In this document: positions 47,048 to 58,830 of the stretch, piece by piece | How positions within the stretch are numbered: the first letter of the stretch is position 1 | Layout of the letters: each line of letters starts with the position of its first letter | Source of the DNA: Heterobilharzia americana | Taxonomy: Eukaryota; Platyhelminthes; Trematoda; Strigeidida; Schistosomatidae | Direction: 5' to 3' | Length of the DNA stretch: 64,000 bases | Assembly: GCA_944470555.2 (NCBI GenBank) | Contig: OX104127.1 | Span: forward strand, 138,464,786-138,528,785 | Position numbers and translations under genes: made by a program | The notes under the pieces: model-generated | What the model saw: the letters and a program-made list of their open reading frames with translations, nothing else | The model's database searches: none | Told to the model about the DNA's origin: nothing

Positions 47048-47530
47048 GAACTTGGCTCAACTTTATACCTTTCTATAGACGTCCCCTCCGGTTACCGTCT
47101 CCCACTAAAAGATTAACTATGTTCCAGTCCGTCATATCATGTTGTTTATTCCTGTTCCTTCTGACTTTACGCTCTCAAACTTTAACAAAAGCTCTCTCTA
47201 TCACCCCTTCCCCATGAATCCATCAGCTTTTCTTCTTCCATGCCGTTTTCTTTTTCCCAATATTTTTTTTACCTTCCTTTTTCTAATTATTTTTCTCCGC
47301 ACTTACTCTTCCTTGACTTCTCTGCACATATTTTCATCTCCTTTTCACAACTAGTCCGACCAATTGTCTGTTGGCACGACACTTGAGGAACCCATCTGCA
47401 CCACAGTCCTCGGGAGAAAAAAGAAAAAAAAACGCAAAACAAACAATACCCCCTACAAGTTTAACCAACACCCAACAACCGTTGTGCTAACAAGAGCTGC
47501 AGCGGCTGAGGGGGTGGACCTACTGCATCA
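47048..47530 (+). repeat. CR1-like LINE 3' end
   Basis: Pyrimidine-rich sequence followed by ACTAGTCCGACCAATTGTC and GAGGAACCCATCTGCACCAC. Similar blocks in the same order occur on the minus strand at about 26680-26850, downstream of the CR1 remnant there. I take both as 3' untranslated ends of one CR1 family. Confidence 0.4.
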
Positions 47531-48349
47531 GAATCCACCAAAGACCTGGAACCGTTCCGAAAGACCTAGAGGCGAGCGCGAAGAAATCAATTAGTTTACA
47601 GTAGCTCGTAAAAAGATATTGGATATTGGAAAGGAATACATGGTCATCTCTGTACACTAGAGTGTATGATGGTAGACCCCAGCCACAGATACTTATCAGA
47701 AAGTGAAATACTACATCTGAACGTTTCATGGAGTGCAATACATCGACATTCGAATTGCAATGGCTTGTACCTCATAAATTTGGTAAATACGTTACGGATC
47801 AGGATTTAGAAGAAGTGAAGGTAAAAATAGTTGACGGTAACCTAAATGAATGAGTTAACTGTTCATTATTTACTTGTTTATTACTTATTGCCTAAAATGA
47901 TAGTTTAAGAATTGTCCTGGTGCGAACTTGACAGATGCATAGGCCAATCACTAATTATTCGAACTTGTTATGTACCCACGAATACGAGACCAAGGAAGAA
48001 CACAATAGCGTAGTCGGATGGAATAGTATATTTGGGTGGTTGTGACAAGACACCGATGCGTTCCAACTAACTGGCAAGAGAGTCGATTACGAGCGGTGTA
48101 ACGTAACACGACAACGTGCCAAATGGCGAGGATGCTTGACCGGGTGCCTTCAGCTTAGCTAGTCCAGTTATTCCATCAGGGTCAGCATCAATGTTGAGTG
48201 TCGTTGAACCCCAGGGGAAGTGTGTAACGCTACAATCTAACCCTGAGAAGCATACTGCAGAGGATCGGGGTTATCACTGAAGTGTGTATGCAGTTTTAAG
48301 ACGGATGGATCAATATAACTTGATTCAGTCTGAAGGAGAAGAGGGAAGT

Positions 48350-49010
48350 TTGCCGCAGCTTTCTGGAAGTGGTCCCAATAGACTCTACCTATGAAACCAA
48401 TAAGTTAGGGTAAGTATCCTCTCCACCAATCATCATCCTGCAGAAGCTCTGCTTTCCAGTTTGTCGTGCTGAATGGTTTAGGGATAGAGAGCTGCGTCAT
48501 GTACGCTTCCTGTAAACGTGGGAGAGCTGCAGATATAACTGCGATTTTGGGAATGTTCCAGCATATTATGGGAAACACAGATGAAACCAGGACCTTTATT
48601 ATGGACAGATCACCGGCGGAGATGTCTGCAGTACGGAAAGTGTTTACGAGTGCACTTCATAATAGGATTTAGTCGAAAGGTAGGTTTCTTAACGTCATAA
48701 TGACATGAAACAGTTCTGAATTCATAGAACTCACCGTATTCTAAAGAGGATGGTGAAGACTAGCAACCCTGTGTAGTAGGTTTCTTTCCTTCGAACATTT
48801 ATCCAGGTTTTCATACTACCATATAAAATTACGTCAAAAAACTTCTAGAAGCATATGTCTTCCTAAATGGTCATTGAATCAACCAGTAACACACGTGAGC
48901 AAGACGCTACATGAATCAAGCAATAAGCTTTAGTGATCATACCAACAATCGAGTTGAAAGCGCTCATAAATACATAGAGTTGCATTTAAGATTCGGTGAT
49001 CGCCTGCTAA
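48350..49010 (+). pseudogene. MULE/SWIM-type transposase remnant
   Basis: Three conserved blocks of the MULE DDE transposase domain are readable in order. EVVPIDSTYETNKLG (48366-48410) corresponds to the first catalytic Asp block. Next, a 68-codon frame reads LNGLGIESCVMYA and ends TRTFIMDRSPAEMSAVRKVF, the second Asp block. TNNRVESAHKY (48941-48973) matches the TNNRVES block downstream of the catalytic core in SWIM-type relatives. Frameshifts and stops separate the blocks and the expected C..FH block after the second Asp is lost. No terminal inverted repeats were identified. Confidence 0.65.
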
Positions 49011-50654
49011 TAGCATTTTGGGAGGTATATGGAAACATGTCGAGACATTCGGTTGCAACTGCATGACAGACTACCAAGTCTTCGAAGAAATCATGCATAC
49101 AGCGTACCTAGGTAGCCTTAACCTGAAGATTAGGACACCTACTACATACACTGCCAACATGGTTTGCAAAAACTATCGCCTCTGACCAACCATTGCCGAC
49201 TAGCAAAAGACTTAATCGAGTACTTCAATGGGAATACAAGGCTTGTCGTGAAAATGCATACTACAGTATACCAATGCTATTGCCTTGTGTTCGCATTATG
49301 TACGCCTTTGGTAATAGTTTATGTGAAGGAGGTAAGGTAATCAGGTTTAATTTCATTCTCATATAGACATACTTCACCAACCTCAAGTACCTTTGACTTC
49401 AGGGGGCTCACAAATTTTCCCAAAGTGTGTTTGATAACTAGTTCATGTGCTTGGACTATAAAGTTAGTAAATTACAAGGTGGAAAAGTATAAATACACTT
49501 AGGATATAGTCAGTCTTTCCAACTTATTTACAAATAAATACAACATACCTAAGAACGTGTATGAAGTTTACGTAATAAGAACAAAGTTATTTTACCTACA
49601 TAAGTTAAAGTGTATATATAGTCCAAATGAGTCTAAAAAGATAGAAACATCTCCCCCCCTAATTCGTCTTGCGTTTTGCCTTTGTTTTCTTTTCTCTTCT
49701 TTTCAGCATAAATTTGACGAGAAAATCTGAAGCGTAATTTTGACCGAAAAATATCAACTTATTGAAAATATAACTTCGTGAAGGCTGGCTGTACACTGCC
49801 ATAGGTCGCAGGTGACTTTCCGATCATCTGATGTCATAAAAGTAGAAATAAGTTGAATATTTGTCAAAACGAATAGTTTTTGAGTTTTCGTTTGCATATA
49901 ACGCGTTTTCTTTGACATATATGCGTTGCTGTGGTAAATAAGTGGCAGAAACTGCTTGTAATCCGGGCGTAATTTTTGATTTGACATAAACGTTATGCGT
50001 TTAAGCAGGAAATGTTGAGTATGTTAAATTAAACAGGTATTTAGTTCAAGCTACAATATTTATTTTCTAATAAGCATTGGAAAGTCATCTTTCAAAGCAC
50101 TATACGTTAACTTTCCTTGTTAACTGCTAAGTGTTTTTTTATCCCGGCACTAACATGAAAAATAATTTTCCCTTATTATATGTCATCCTTCATGAGATAA
50201 TTATGTTAACTTGTTAGACATTTTTTTGCTGACCTCAACATTTTGATGGCAAGTGAAATTGCGTTATGATGCTGATATCGTTTTTGATGAACTGTCAGTG
50301 GTTGTGAATGTAATATAACAGAACGAATGCGAATAGTACGCGAGGACTAGTATACAGACAGTTGCCTACTCTGGGAGACTCTATATGGCGTAACAATTTA
50401 TTTTGGAATTTTCTCAGCTTCACGGAGAATAGTAACATCCAGATATTGCCTGGAAAAGTGGCATGTATTTGTGCAATTCTTTATTCGAAACAAATTATTA
50501 TTGTTGTTATAAATCCTTTTTGATTAATAATTGAACAGGTAGTCTTGGGTTTTGATACAGCGCAGGGATATGAAGCCCATCCTCGAGGAGCAGTGTGCCG
50601 AGACCCGGTGACCACTCTACTGCATAGCAATAGGCTTTTGAACCTAGCCATAGT

Positions 50655-50657
<3 letters not shown>
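49011..50657. other. No gene recognised
   Basis: The first ~300 bases may be the decayed end of the MULE remnant. The remainder is AT-rich with no feature seen. Confidence 0.35.

Positions 50658-50721
<64 letters not shown>
50658..50721. repeat. (TA)n tract 5' of RTE copy C
   Basis: About 62 bases of perfect TA repeat ending directly at the 5' start of the element. Confidence 0.95.
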
Positions 50722-50725
<4 letters not shown>

Positions 50726-50973
50726 TCGCCTGGTTAACTAGTTTACTAGTTACTAGCCGGTCCTAAGCCCGGGTAAAGAGGGAAGGTTGGGCATAGGGCT
50801 AGCAACCCTACCCCGTAAAACAAATCTAACCGCTAAACAAACTTCAAAGCACAAACAAAATATAAAAAATGAAAACAAACTTATTCCCCGCTGGAATCGG
50901 AGAGGCGAAATGACGCCAGTTGGTGAAAGCCTTCGGGAAGCCAATTGGCCGATGTGTCTTCTCTCGATGAAAG

Positions 50974-52174
50974 CGAAAGTAAACGTGGGGACATGGAATG
51001 TCCGTACGATGTTTGAACCCAGTAAGGCAGCCCAGATTGCAAAGGAGATGAGAAGGTATCACATCGAAGTGCTTGGGATTTGCGAAAGCAGATGGAATGG
51101 GAGTCGACTCTCCCAGCTGTCAACTGGAGAATCAATAATCTACTCCGATATTGTCACCCAGACGCCAACCACGAGCACACTGAGGGAGTGGCTATCATGA
51201 TGTCCTCAAGAGCATCGAAGGCTCTCATGCAGTGGGAACCAATCTCCTCCAGGATCATGACAGCAAGATTCAACTCAAAAGGAAGAAAGGTCACAATCAT
51301 ACAATGTTATGCACCTACAAATAATGCAAAGCAAGAGAAAAAGGAGGAATTCTACAGACAACTTCAATCAACACTGGACAAGACGTCAGTTGGCGATATC
51401 GAAATTCTGATGGGCGACATGAATGCCAAACTTGGAGGGGATAACACAGGAAGAGAACTAACCATGGGTCGAGAGGCGCTAGGTGAAATGAATGAGAATG
51501 GAGAATTGTTTGCAGAATTCTGCCCAGTCAACGATTTGGTGATTGGAGGCAGTGTGTTCAGGCACAAAGATATCCACAAAGCGACATGGATTTCACCAGA
51601 TGGACACACTAAAAATCAAATCGACTTTATCTCAATCTCAAGAAAATGGAGACGCAGTCTACTTGACACAAGGTCAAGAAGAGGAGCAGATGTAGGTTCA
51701 CATCACTATCTAGTGCGAGGAACCTTCCAAATCAAGTTAAAAGCCTTCAAAAATGTTGGTGATAGACCGCAGCTCAAGTACAACACTCGGAAACTGAAGG
51801 ATGAAACTACAAAGGAGATCTTCACGGCAGCCTTCAAGACAAAATGGGAGATATCGAGGAACATCCCTGAAGAAACCTGTGTGGAAGAACACTGGAAGTC
51901 TTTGAAAGCTATGTGGAAAGAAACCTGCACAACAGTATTAGGAAGGAAGAAGAAAGAAGACAAGGAATGGATCTCGACGGATACCTGGAAGCTGATAGAG
52001 GAGAGGAGGATGGTGGAGCAGAAGATAAACCAGTGCAAGGACGCTCAACGACAAGAGGAACTGAGCACAATGTATAAAACACTGGATAAAGAAGTGAAGA
52101 AGAGTGCACGCAAAGACAAAAGACACTTCTACGAAACACTGGCAAGTGAAGCAGAACAGGCTGCCGGTTGGTAA
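50974..52174 (+). pseudogene. RTE copy C endonuclease and linker
   Basis: The first frame, to 51200, has VGTWNVRTMFEPSKAAQ and GICESRWNGSR, the N-terminal APE-type endonuclease blocks. A frameshift near 51155-51190 moves the reading to the 364-codon frame ending at 52174. That frame contains EGVAIMMSSR, VTIIQCYAPTN, ILMGDMNAKLGG, NDLVIGGSVFRHKDIHKATW and QIDFISISRKW. The endonuclease would be complete but for that single frameshift. A basic linker (RKKKEDKEWISTDTWKL) follows. Confidence 0.85.
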
Positions 52175-52568
52175 GAGAGACCTGACGACATTGTATCAAA
52201 TAACCAGGTTGCTATCAGGGAAGAGACCAACACAGATGAAACCAATAAAAGATGAAGAAGGAAATTTAATTACAAAAGAAGAGAAACAGAGGAAACAGTG
52301 GGCCGACCACTTCAAGAAGCTCTCGAATCGACCACCACCTGCACTTCGTCCAGAAATACCACCTGCAGCCGCTGAATTACAAGTGAACATAAATCCTCCA
52401 ACGAAAATGGAAGTCGTGAACGCCATAAAGCTACTGAAATGTGGGAAAGCAGCAGGACCAGATGGAATACCGCCAGAAGCACTGAGAACAGATGCAGAGA
52501 CAACAGCGGACATGCTCACACCACTATTGCAGAAAGTGTGGAAGGAAGAGAAGGTACCTGCTCGTTGA

Positions 52569-53549
52569 TTGGAAGAAGGGTTACCTTGTCAAACTGCCGA
52601 AGAAGGGAGACCTCAGTGTTTGCAAGAACTAACGCGGAATCATGCTCCACCTCTGTCCACCCAGAGCAAGCAAAATATTAAGCCGCGTCATCCTGGAGAG
52701 GCTAAAGGATGCACTGGATTCAAAACTACGACCGGAACAGTTTGGCTGGCAGGCTTCAGGAAGTACAAATCATGTGCAGACCAAATTGCAACGCTTCGCA
52801 TCATCATAGAACAGAGCATAGAATGGCAATCACCTCTCCACCTCAACTTCATCGACTTTGAGAAGGCGTTTGACAGCGTCGACCGAGAAGTAATTTGGAA
52901 ACTGCTTCAATACTACGGAGTACCGCAAACCTTTATCCGCCTCATTCAACAACTATATGAAGATGCCACATGCCAAGTAATTCACAATGGGAAGCTCAGT
53001 GATGCTTTCGAAGTGAAGACAGGAGTGAAACAAGGTTGCCTACTATCCCCCATGATATTCCTTATTGTGGTGGACTGGAGCATGCAGCAAACAGTAGGCA
53101 GCGAGAAGAGGGGGATACGCTGGACGACGGAAAAGAACCTAGAAGACTTGGATTTCGCCGATGACTTGTGCCTAATGTCACATAAATTTGAAGATCTGCA
53201 GGCAAAAACTAACAAGTTGATAGAAGAGGCAGCGAAGACGGGACTTCAGGTGAATATAGAGAAGACAGAGGTGATGAAGATACCGCACCACCACCATCAA
53301 CAACAACAACAACAAACTCCAATCACTGTCAACGGGAGAAACTTAAAGGAAGTAACCTCCTTCACTTATCTAGGAAGCACTGTTTCAACTACAGGCGGGA
53401 TGGACGAGGACGTCAAAGTCAGAATCGGAAAAGCAAGACAGGTGTTCATTAACCTGAAACCAGTGTGGAGATCTTCTGCACTCAGCATGCGGAACAAGAT
53501 ACGGATTTTCAACACCAACGTCAAGTCAGTGCTTCTGTGTGATGGTTGA
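52569..53549 (+). pseudogene. RTE copy C reverse transcriptase
   Basis: A 326-codon frame with CADQIATLRIIIEQS, motif A FEKAFDSVDRE, motif B TGVKQGCLLSPMIF, an intact motif C DFADDLCLMS (FADD at 53154-53165), TYLGSTVSTTGG and VRIGKARQVF. A His/Gln codon run (four CAC/CAT then six CAA) lies near 53286-53318; copies A and B have a shorter version. The frame ends at TGA (53547-53549) within what should be DGSETWR. The 5' end of the frame up to about codon 60 is out of register with the family. The catalytic core itself could fold. Confidence 0.88.
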
Positions 53550-53974
53550 GAGACTTGGCGCGTCACGAAAGGGATTTCCAATAAACTACAGACATTCATC
53601 AACAACTGCTTACGCTCGCTACTGAAGATCAGATGGCCAGAAAGAATAAGCAACAAGGAACTCTGGGAACGAACCAACCAAGAACCTATCACGCAACAAA
53701 TATGCAGGAGGAAGTGGAGATGGATTGGCCATGCACTGAGAAGGCCGACTGAGGACATCACGCGTCAGGCCAGTCGCTCGAGTGGAACCCCGATGGGAAG
53801 CGACGAGTTGGACGTCCAAGGGTGACATGGAGGAGATCGTGTGAGGAGGAAATGAGAGGTTGTGGGCTGTCGTGGGACCAGGTTCAAAAGATCTCAGAGA
53901 ACAGAGGTCACTGGAGGCGTGCTACTGAAGCCCTATGTTCCACTAGGAACCCAAGGGACTAATAATAATAAAAA

Positions 53975-53978
<4 letters not shown>

Positions 53979-54041
<63 letters not shown>
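53979..54041. repeat. (TA)n tract 3' of RTE copy C
   Basis: About 60 bases of perfect TA repeat, the other half of the presumed target tract. Confidence 0.95.
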
Positions 54042-54042
<1 letters not shown>

Positions 54043-56729
54043 GTAAAGAATGTTGCTTTTATGAAAATAAATTTCTAAATAACTTGCTAGTGCTTTTTTG
54101 AATGTTATCAGGATGCATACGTAGAATACGACAAAGCGTAAATGGTAGGAAATCGACATTGCGTATCTTGATGGTTTTGAAGTAGTGAGACAAATGTTTA
54201 TTTGGCAATAGGGAAGGTTTAGAGGGAAATACTATGGTGCGTAAGAACAGATGTTGGGCAAGCGAAGCAAATGTCAAGGGTTTCCATGTAGTAAGTAGTT
54301 CTCATGAGGTGACGTAGTTACTTAGTTAGGAAATCACACCTACTGTGTAAGGGCTAGTTATATTACTTGACTGACCAGACTTCCGTTGATAGGACGAGCC
54401 TGGGAGGTATAACGCACTGGCTGGTAGTTGAATACCTATACCCGTTGGTCACAAAACTAACAAAAATTCTACCATTTCTACTGCTATCACTATAAACCAT
54501 TCTACTTTCCGCTTCAGTAAACAACAAAAAAGGAATACGTGAAATGTATTGGAATTTTATTTAAAGATTGGAGCAATATGTACATAAGTATTTAGTAGGT
54601 ATTATGAAGTCTGTGAGGTAACTAAAGATTGGTCCTGTAGGTGGCGCTCCTCATAAACTCCGGTGTACGTCTTTAAAAACAGTCTACGTGCTGTTCCCGA
54701 GTTTGCCTGAGCCAACAACTGCATTTCACACATCACTGCCGAAGTAAGCATTCGCATTTCTCCGATGTCTACAGTCACCTAGTTACGTTCAATATGCGTC
54801 TGGTTATAGTCTCGTAACCATCTTGTAGAGTGTCGGAATACGTCTGCAAATAAGTGAGTTAACGTTTCGGAAGACTTACTGAGATCAAAAGACAGGAATC
54901 TATGCATATGAATCAAGTGACAAAAGGGCATTAACATTACTGTACTGGCATAGCAGTAGCATTTGGAGTCATATTTGTCGACCACGTAGTACTTGTGTCC
55001 TTGTTAAGAGACTATGTAGGCCTCTGTAGATCCAACTGCCTGCATATTTCCATGCCGCAGCATAGTTTAGTACACATAATATACTGCATCATTCGTTAGA
55101 GAATGCAGTACACCAGAGGTTATGTTGCCCATCTGTAATTACAGATATTAGAATGGCAGACTTACATCAGGCTCCTTTACCAATGCTGATTTGATGGTGC
55201 CTGTAAACTGGCTTCCATCACGTAAATTCACAATATGAAAATAAAATATTTATTTATAGTAGGTGGTTGGGATACTACGGTATGAACATCGCGACTGATG
55301 TACTGAAAACTCCTTACTTCAAAACTACTTCTGAGTGCATTCTCTCCTTTATTATTGTGGTATGCTAAATGAAGTCAATCCACAGTTGGCTTGAAGTTAA
55401 ATAGCCGCGTACCTTATAGACATTAAGACGGCATGCGATGCGGTAAACATTAGTGAGTCAAATTTTTCTGAAATGCTTTCGAAGCTCAAGGATTGCTAAA
55501 ATTAATTCCAATTTTATTCGCAGATTGCTACCTTATGGCGCACTTCGGTCCTGAAGATGCAGATGACTGTCTGAACTGCTGACTCTACCAACATTGCTGC
55601 CAGTTATTATCAATATGGAAAGCAAGATAAATATCGCAACCACAACCCTGGAGGATGATTACGAAACAGAATAAAACCAAGAGAATCTTTTGAACTTCAA
55701 TTACTTCTTTTTAATTAGTGACCTCATTTTCGTTGTTACAATAACCACCTTCGATATGAGTGCACTTGTTCTTGTTTGATCTTTCGGGAAATCGTCTTAA
55801 TTATCTAACCGTTAGCTTTGCACACGCACTTGGCAGTTGAGGTCATGAATCCTGTATGTAGGTCTACCTTAATGCGTTAGTCCGAATCATTCCATCATCT
55901 CACGTGTACTAATCTATGAATACTGTCGTTTAAGAAAACTTTAGAGTGCAGGAAATTATTTATTTCGGTGAATAATATGAATGAAAGTTTTTAAACGTTT
56001 GTAATGACCACTCACCGTTCCTGTTCTTCAACTGTCATCAACTTTAACAAGCATCCACCCAAAATGACATTATAATATGAGCAACCAGTGAATAACAGAC
56101 ATCTATCATCTCCCTTTGGTATTACAAGAAGTGGTTAGTCACTGTGTTCTCCATTTCAGAATTTCCAGTCGCATGCATGAGTATACACCGACTTCAACAC
56201 GACTCTCTATGTTATTCCATTTTACTAGCCACTGCAAAATCAGCTCTTTAGAATACAGAATAATAAATAAGACATCCGGATAAGTAAGCGTATTACGAAC
56301 GGCAGACTTGGTATTCAAATTCCACTCACCTCAAATCCTGTGAAGTCGGTAAGCGCCTACTAACTTTCTGACGACTTCATGGCGCTTAATAATCTTTGAC
56401 TGAACTTAACATAGGCACTTCAGTCAAAAATTCACATATTATGTAGTAAAACTCGAACAACATATATCTCAACTAATAACATGGGTGTATACATTTATGA
56501 TGCATTAATTAGAAAACTTTCACATTTTTAGAGCTTTTTGGCACATAAAATCGATATTTATTGCATGAAATAATCCCTTTGTGCGGTATTTCAACCAAAC
56601 GAAAACACCTGATTATGTTCGCAATCAACTGATTATGGCCTTTATCCAATCCCTTCCGTCTATTATTGCGGAATAACCTTTGCGTTAGATGCACTTCAAA
56701 ATCAACCAATCTACTGAGACCAACTTGAC
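54042..56729. other. No gene recognised
   Basis: AT-rich sequence. A faint RT-like phrase (AAYLIDIKTACDAVN near 55408) is present but isolated. Confidence 0.35.
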
Positions 56730-56784
56730 ATGGGAGTGCAGTATCACCTTAGTTACGCTGTATTACCTCTATCCACTGCCAAGT
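56730..56784 (+). CDS. Candidate first coding exon, unknown gene
   Basis: The ATG has a purine at -3 and G at +4 (GACATGG). The 55-base exon reads MGVQYHLSYAVLPLSTAK and ends with one base of a codon before GTGAGT. The intron that follows is only 43 bases, a size typical of schistosome 5' introns, and ends TTTCATTAG. A continuous open frame also runs through this intron, so non-splicing is an alternative. No signal peptide is obvious and no family is recognised. Confidence 0.45.
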
Positions 56785-56827
56785 GTGAGTGAACCTCATC
56801 CGTATTCATTGGTTCTTGTTTCATTAG

Positions 56828-56910
56828 ATAATCGTCTCGCTCACACCGATTGTTATGCTTGTCGCTCCTCCATCGACCACAAAGAACTCACTTTTGAACT
56901 TGTTGATCCA
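56828..56910 (+). CDS. Candidate second exon, unknown gene
   Basis: 83 bases between CATTAG and a consensus GTAAGT donor. With T carried over from exon 1 it reads YNRLAHTDCYACRSSIDHKE and continues LTFELVDP, ending at a codon boundary. A H-x2-C-x2-C cluster is present, but the rest of a LIM or other zinc-finger pattern is missing. Confidence 0.5.
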
Positions 56911-57387
56911 GTAAGTATGCGCACATTAATTGGACGGAGTTAAATATATCAATTGGTTCAGTTGTTTGCATTTCTTCGAGTGTAACGATTGACAGGAGTG
57001 CCGATTTATTATATCACGGTCAGTCGTCGTCGTGCTTAGGAATATATACATTAGAAGAGTTGCTGTTCAAATGGTAGTAAAAGGTAAACAAACTCCCGGT
57101 TAGCTAAACACTGTTATATGTGGCATTATTAAAAATCGTAATCTTGGTATGTTGTCTGTCACTTATTTAGGTCACATGATGCAAAGTAGTAGAAGAACGA
57201 TTGAGCAGCGTTATTGAAGATAAGCTGTCTTTGGAGTTTTAAGTAGACCCATCTCTTTGATTCCATTATTTATTAGGATTTTGAGTGCTACTATCACCGC
57301 CCAGGTTCATTCATTGTAGAATCAGCTTCCCGTGTAGATGTTTGAAAGGCGTTGATAAACAGGTGAAATAATTGTACAAATATTCAG

Positions 57388-57441
57388 GAAACACTTCAGG
57401 CAGTCCAATTCGAGGCTTTTCTTGACGGAGAAAGTATTTCC
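57388..57441 (+). CDS. Candidate third exon (54 bases), unknown gene
   Basis: It lies between ATATTCAG-like acceptor sequence and GTAAGT. Exactly 18 codons in phase 0 on both sides: ETLQAVQFEAFLDGESIS. It follows the second exon in phase. Confidence 0.5.
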
Positions 57442-57502
57442 GTAAGTTGGTATGTTTCGTTCAGAACGTTGTTTTAGTTTTTCTCATCAAGTTGATGTTC
57501 AG

Positions 57503-57556
57503 CATCAAAGGAAACAAAAGATAAGTATGAGTGGTGTTGGGTGGAGATTATACCAG
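57503..57556 (+). CDS. Candidate fourth exon (54 bases), unknown gene
   Basis: It is preceded by TTGATGTTCAG and followed by GTAGGA, with a 61-base intron before it. Again exactly 18 codons, phase 0 on both sides: HQRKQKISMSGVGWRLYQ. Two consecutive symmetric 54-base exons could be skipped or included without a frameshift. Confidence 0.45.
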
Positions 57557-57709
57557 GTAGGACAGCTTAGAGCACCAGGTATTTCTTATCCCTTTGGACC
57601 CATTCGAAATTTACGTGTGCTTTGATTTACGCATATAAAAACAGTTTAATTGTTTTATATATTGATTGTGATGTGCATTTTTATGTTTGCTGTGTTTTCG
57701 TGGTGAAAG

Positions 57710-57804
57710 GAACTCGGAGCGCTCTTACTTTTCCAACTACCTACAATGAGTAGTCGAACCTATGATCATGCAAACATTCGTAAATGCCTCAGAGCAGGGG
57801 GAAG
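57710..57804 (+). CDS. Possible fifth exon, unknown gene
   Basis: After GTGGTGAAAG the phase-0 frame stays open as ELGALLLFQLPTMSSRT and continues to LRAGGR before GTGATG. The acceptor is weaker than those of the earlier exons. The chain cannot be followed further because LINE sequence begins near 57940. Confidence 0.3.
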
Positions 57805-57939
57805 GTGATGACTATAGCAACTTTATTTTATACTTTTATGAGGGCCATTATATTCTTATTAACTCAGAATGCATAAATAGTGACTAAGTAAGTAACAGAT
57901 TCATCATTTATTAAGTGAGGAGCGTAAGAGAAGTAGTGA

Positions 57940-58830
57940 ACTTCCAGTGAGTATTTATTTGATAAAGCATATACTAAGCGTGGCCCAGTTTATTGAAGAA
58001 GAAATTACTTCTAAGGTTGGTGGTACAAAACTCTGTCCCAGCCTACCTACCTACGGTATATCTAGGGAAGCAGTCTAAACTACAATCACCGTCTTGTATT
58101 CTTAATATTAAATAACGTTGTACTCCTTGAAGGTTTAGTTTGTCTCTTATACGGAGACCAAATATAACACACAAACAGTATTCTAATGGTGGACGAATAG
58201 ACACTTTGTACAGTAGGACTGTTGATTCAGTATTATGAAAATTGCAAATAATATATCCCAGGAGTCTGTGTAAGCTGCTTGTTCGGAGAAAGTGAAGTCA
58301 CTGGAATATCTTAGCCCTAGGTGAAAGACAGGGTTAATTTTTAATAACTGTTGCCCAGTTGTCTCAAATAACAAATTAAGCTTACTGTCACCAACGCAAA
58401 TACATCCGCATTTTTTGAAGCTGAATTGTAGAGATATCTCAGCATATCAGCCTCGCTTAGTCAGTGTTTATTGGCAGTCATAGTGTCAGTTAGCTCATGG
58501 ATATAACAGGAATAAACAGCTTTCAGGTCGTCATCCATAGCAAAGCAGCTACAGACACCGCTAATGTAGATAATAAGTAAAAGAGGCCCAAGAACACTAC
58601 TCTGTATGACGCTACTTTTGATGTATCCAGGAGTAGATGGAACTGAGTTAATTTCAGTTATTTGGGTGAGATAACTTAGGAAAGATTTTAACCAGTTTAG
58701 TAGAGAGTTGCGAATACCTACTAAGTTTAACTTCTTGAAGAGTATATCATGCAAAATCATGTCGAATGCCTCCTGATATAACCTTGTTGCATATGAGTGG
58801 ACTCTTGAAAAGTTACCTTGAGCCACTCGG
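57940..58830 (-). pseudogene. CR1-like LINE remnant: reverse transcriptase
   Basis: The minus strand reads AFDMILHDILFKKLNLVGIR (motif A region), SLLNWLKSFLSYLTQ, VIQSSVLGPLLLIIYI (motif B, normally QGSVLGPLLF). After stops come VSIRPPLEYCLCV and LNLQGVQRYLILRIQDG, typical of the RT end of CR1/Jockey-type elements. Motif C is lost. It differs from the CR1 family at 26.7-28.6 kb. Confidence 0.75.

Larger units (their letters stand above)
50722..53970 (+). mobile_element. RTE LINE copy C, full length
   Basis: It starts AACCTCGCCT as copy B does and ends CCAAGGGACTAATAATAATA. It is the best-preserved of the three copies: the endonuclease extends through ISRKWRRSLL and the RT keeps an intact FADD. 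Even so, three lesions are shared with A and B: a frame break at SEAEQAAGW (52174), one at KEEKVPAR (52568), and TGA in place of a serine codon (53547-53549). (TA)n tracts on both sides indicate insertion into a TA microsatellite. Confidence 0.93.

Noticed and set aside
55400..55500. RT-like phrase AAYLIDIKTACDAVN
   Set aside because: A single short block without neighbouring motifs in any frame.
56850..56880. LIM or other zinc finger in the second exon of the unknown gene
   Set aside because: Only H-x2-C-x2-C is present; the remaining ligands of a LIM domain are absent.
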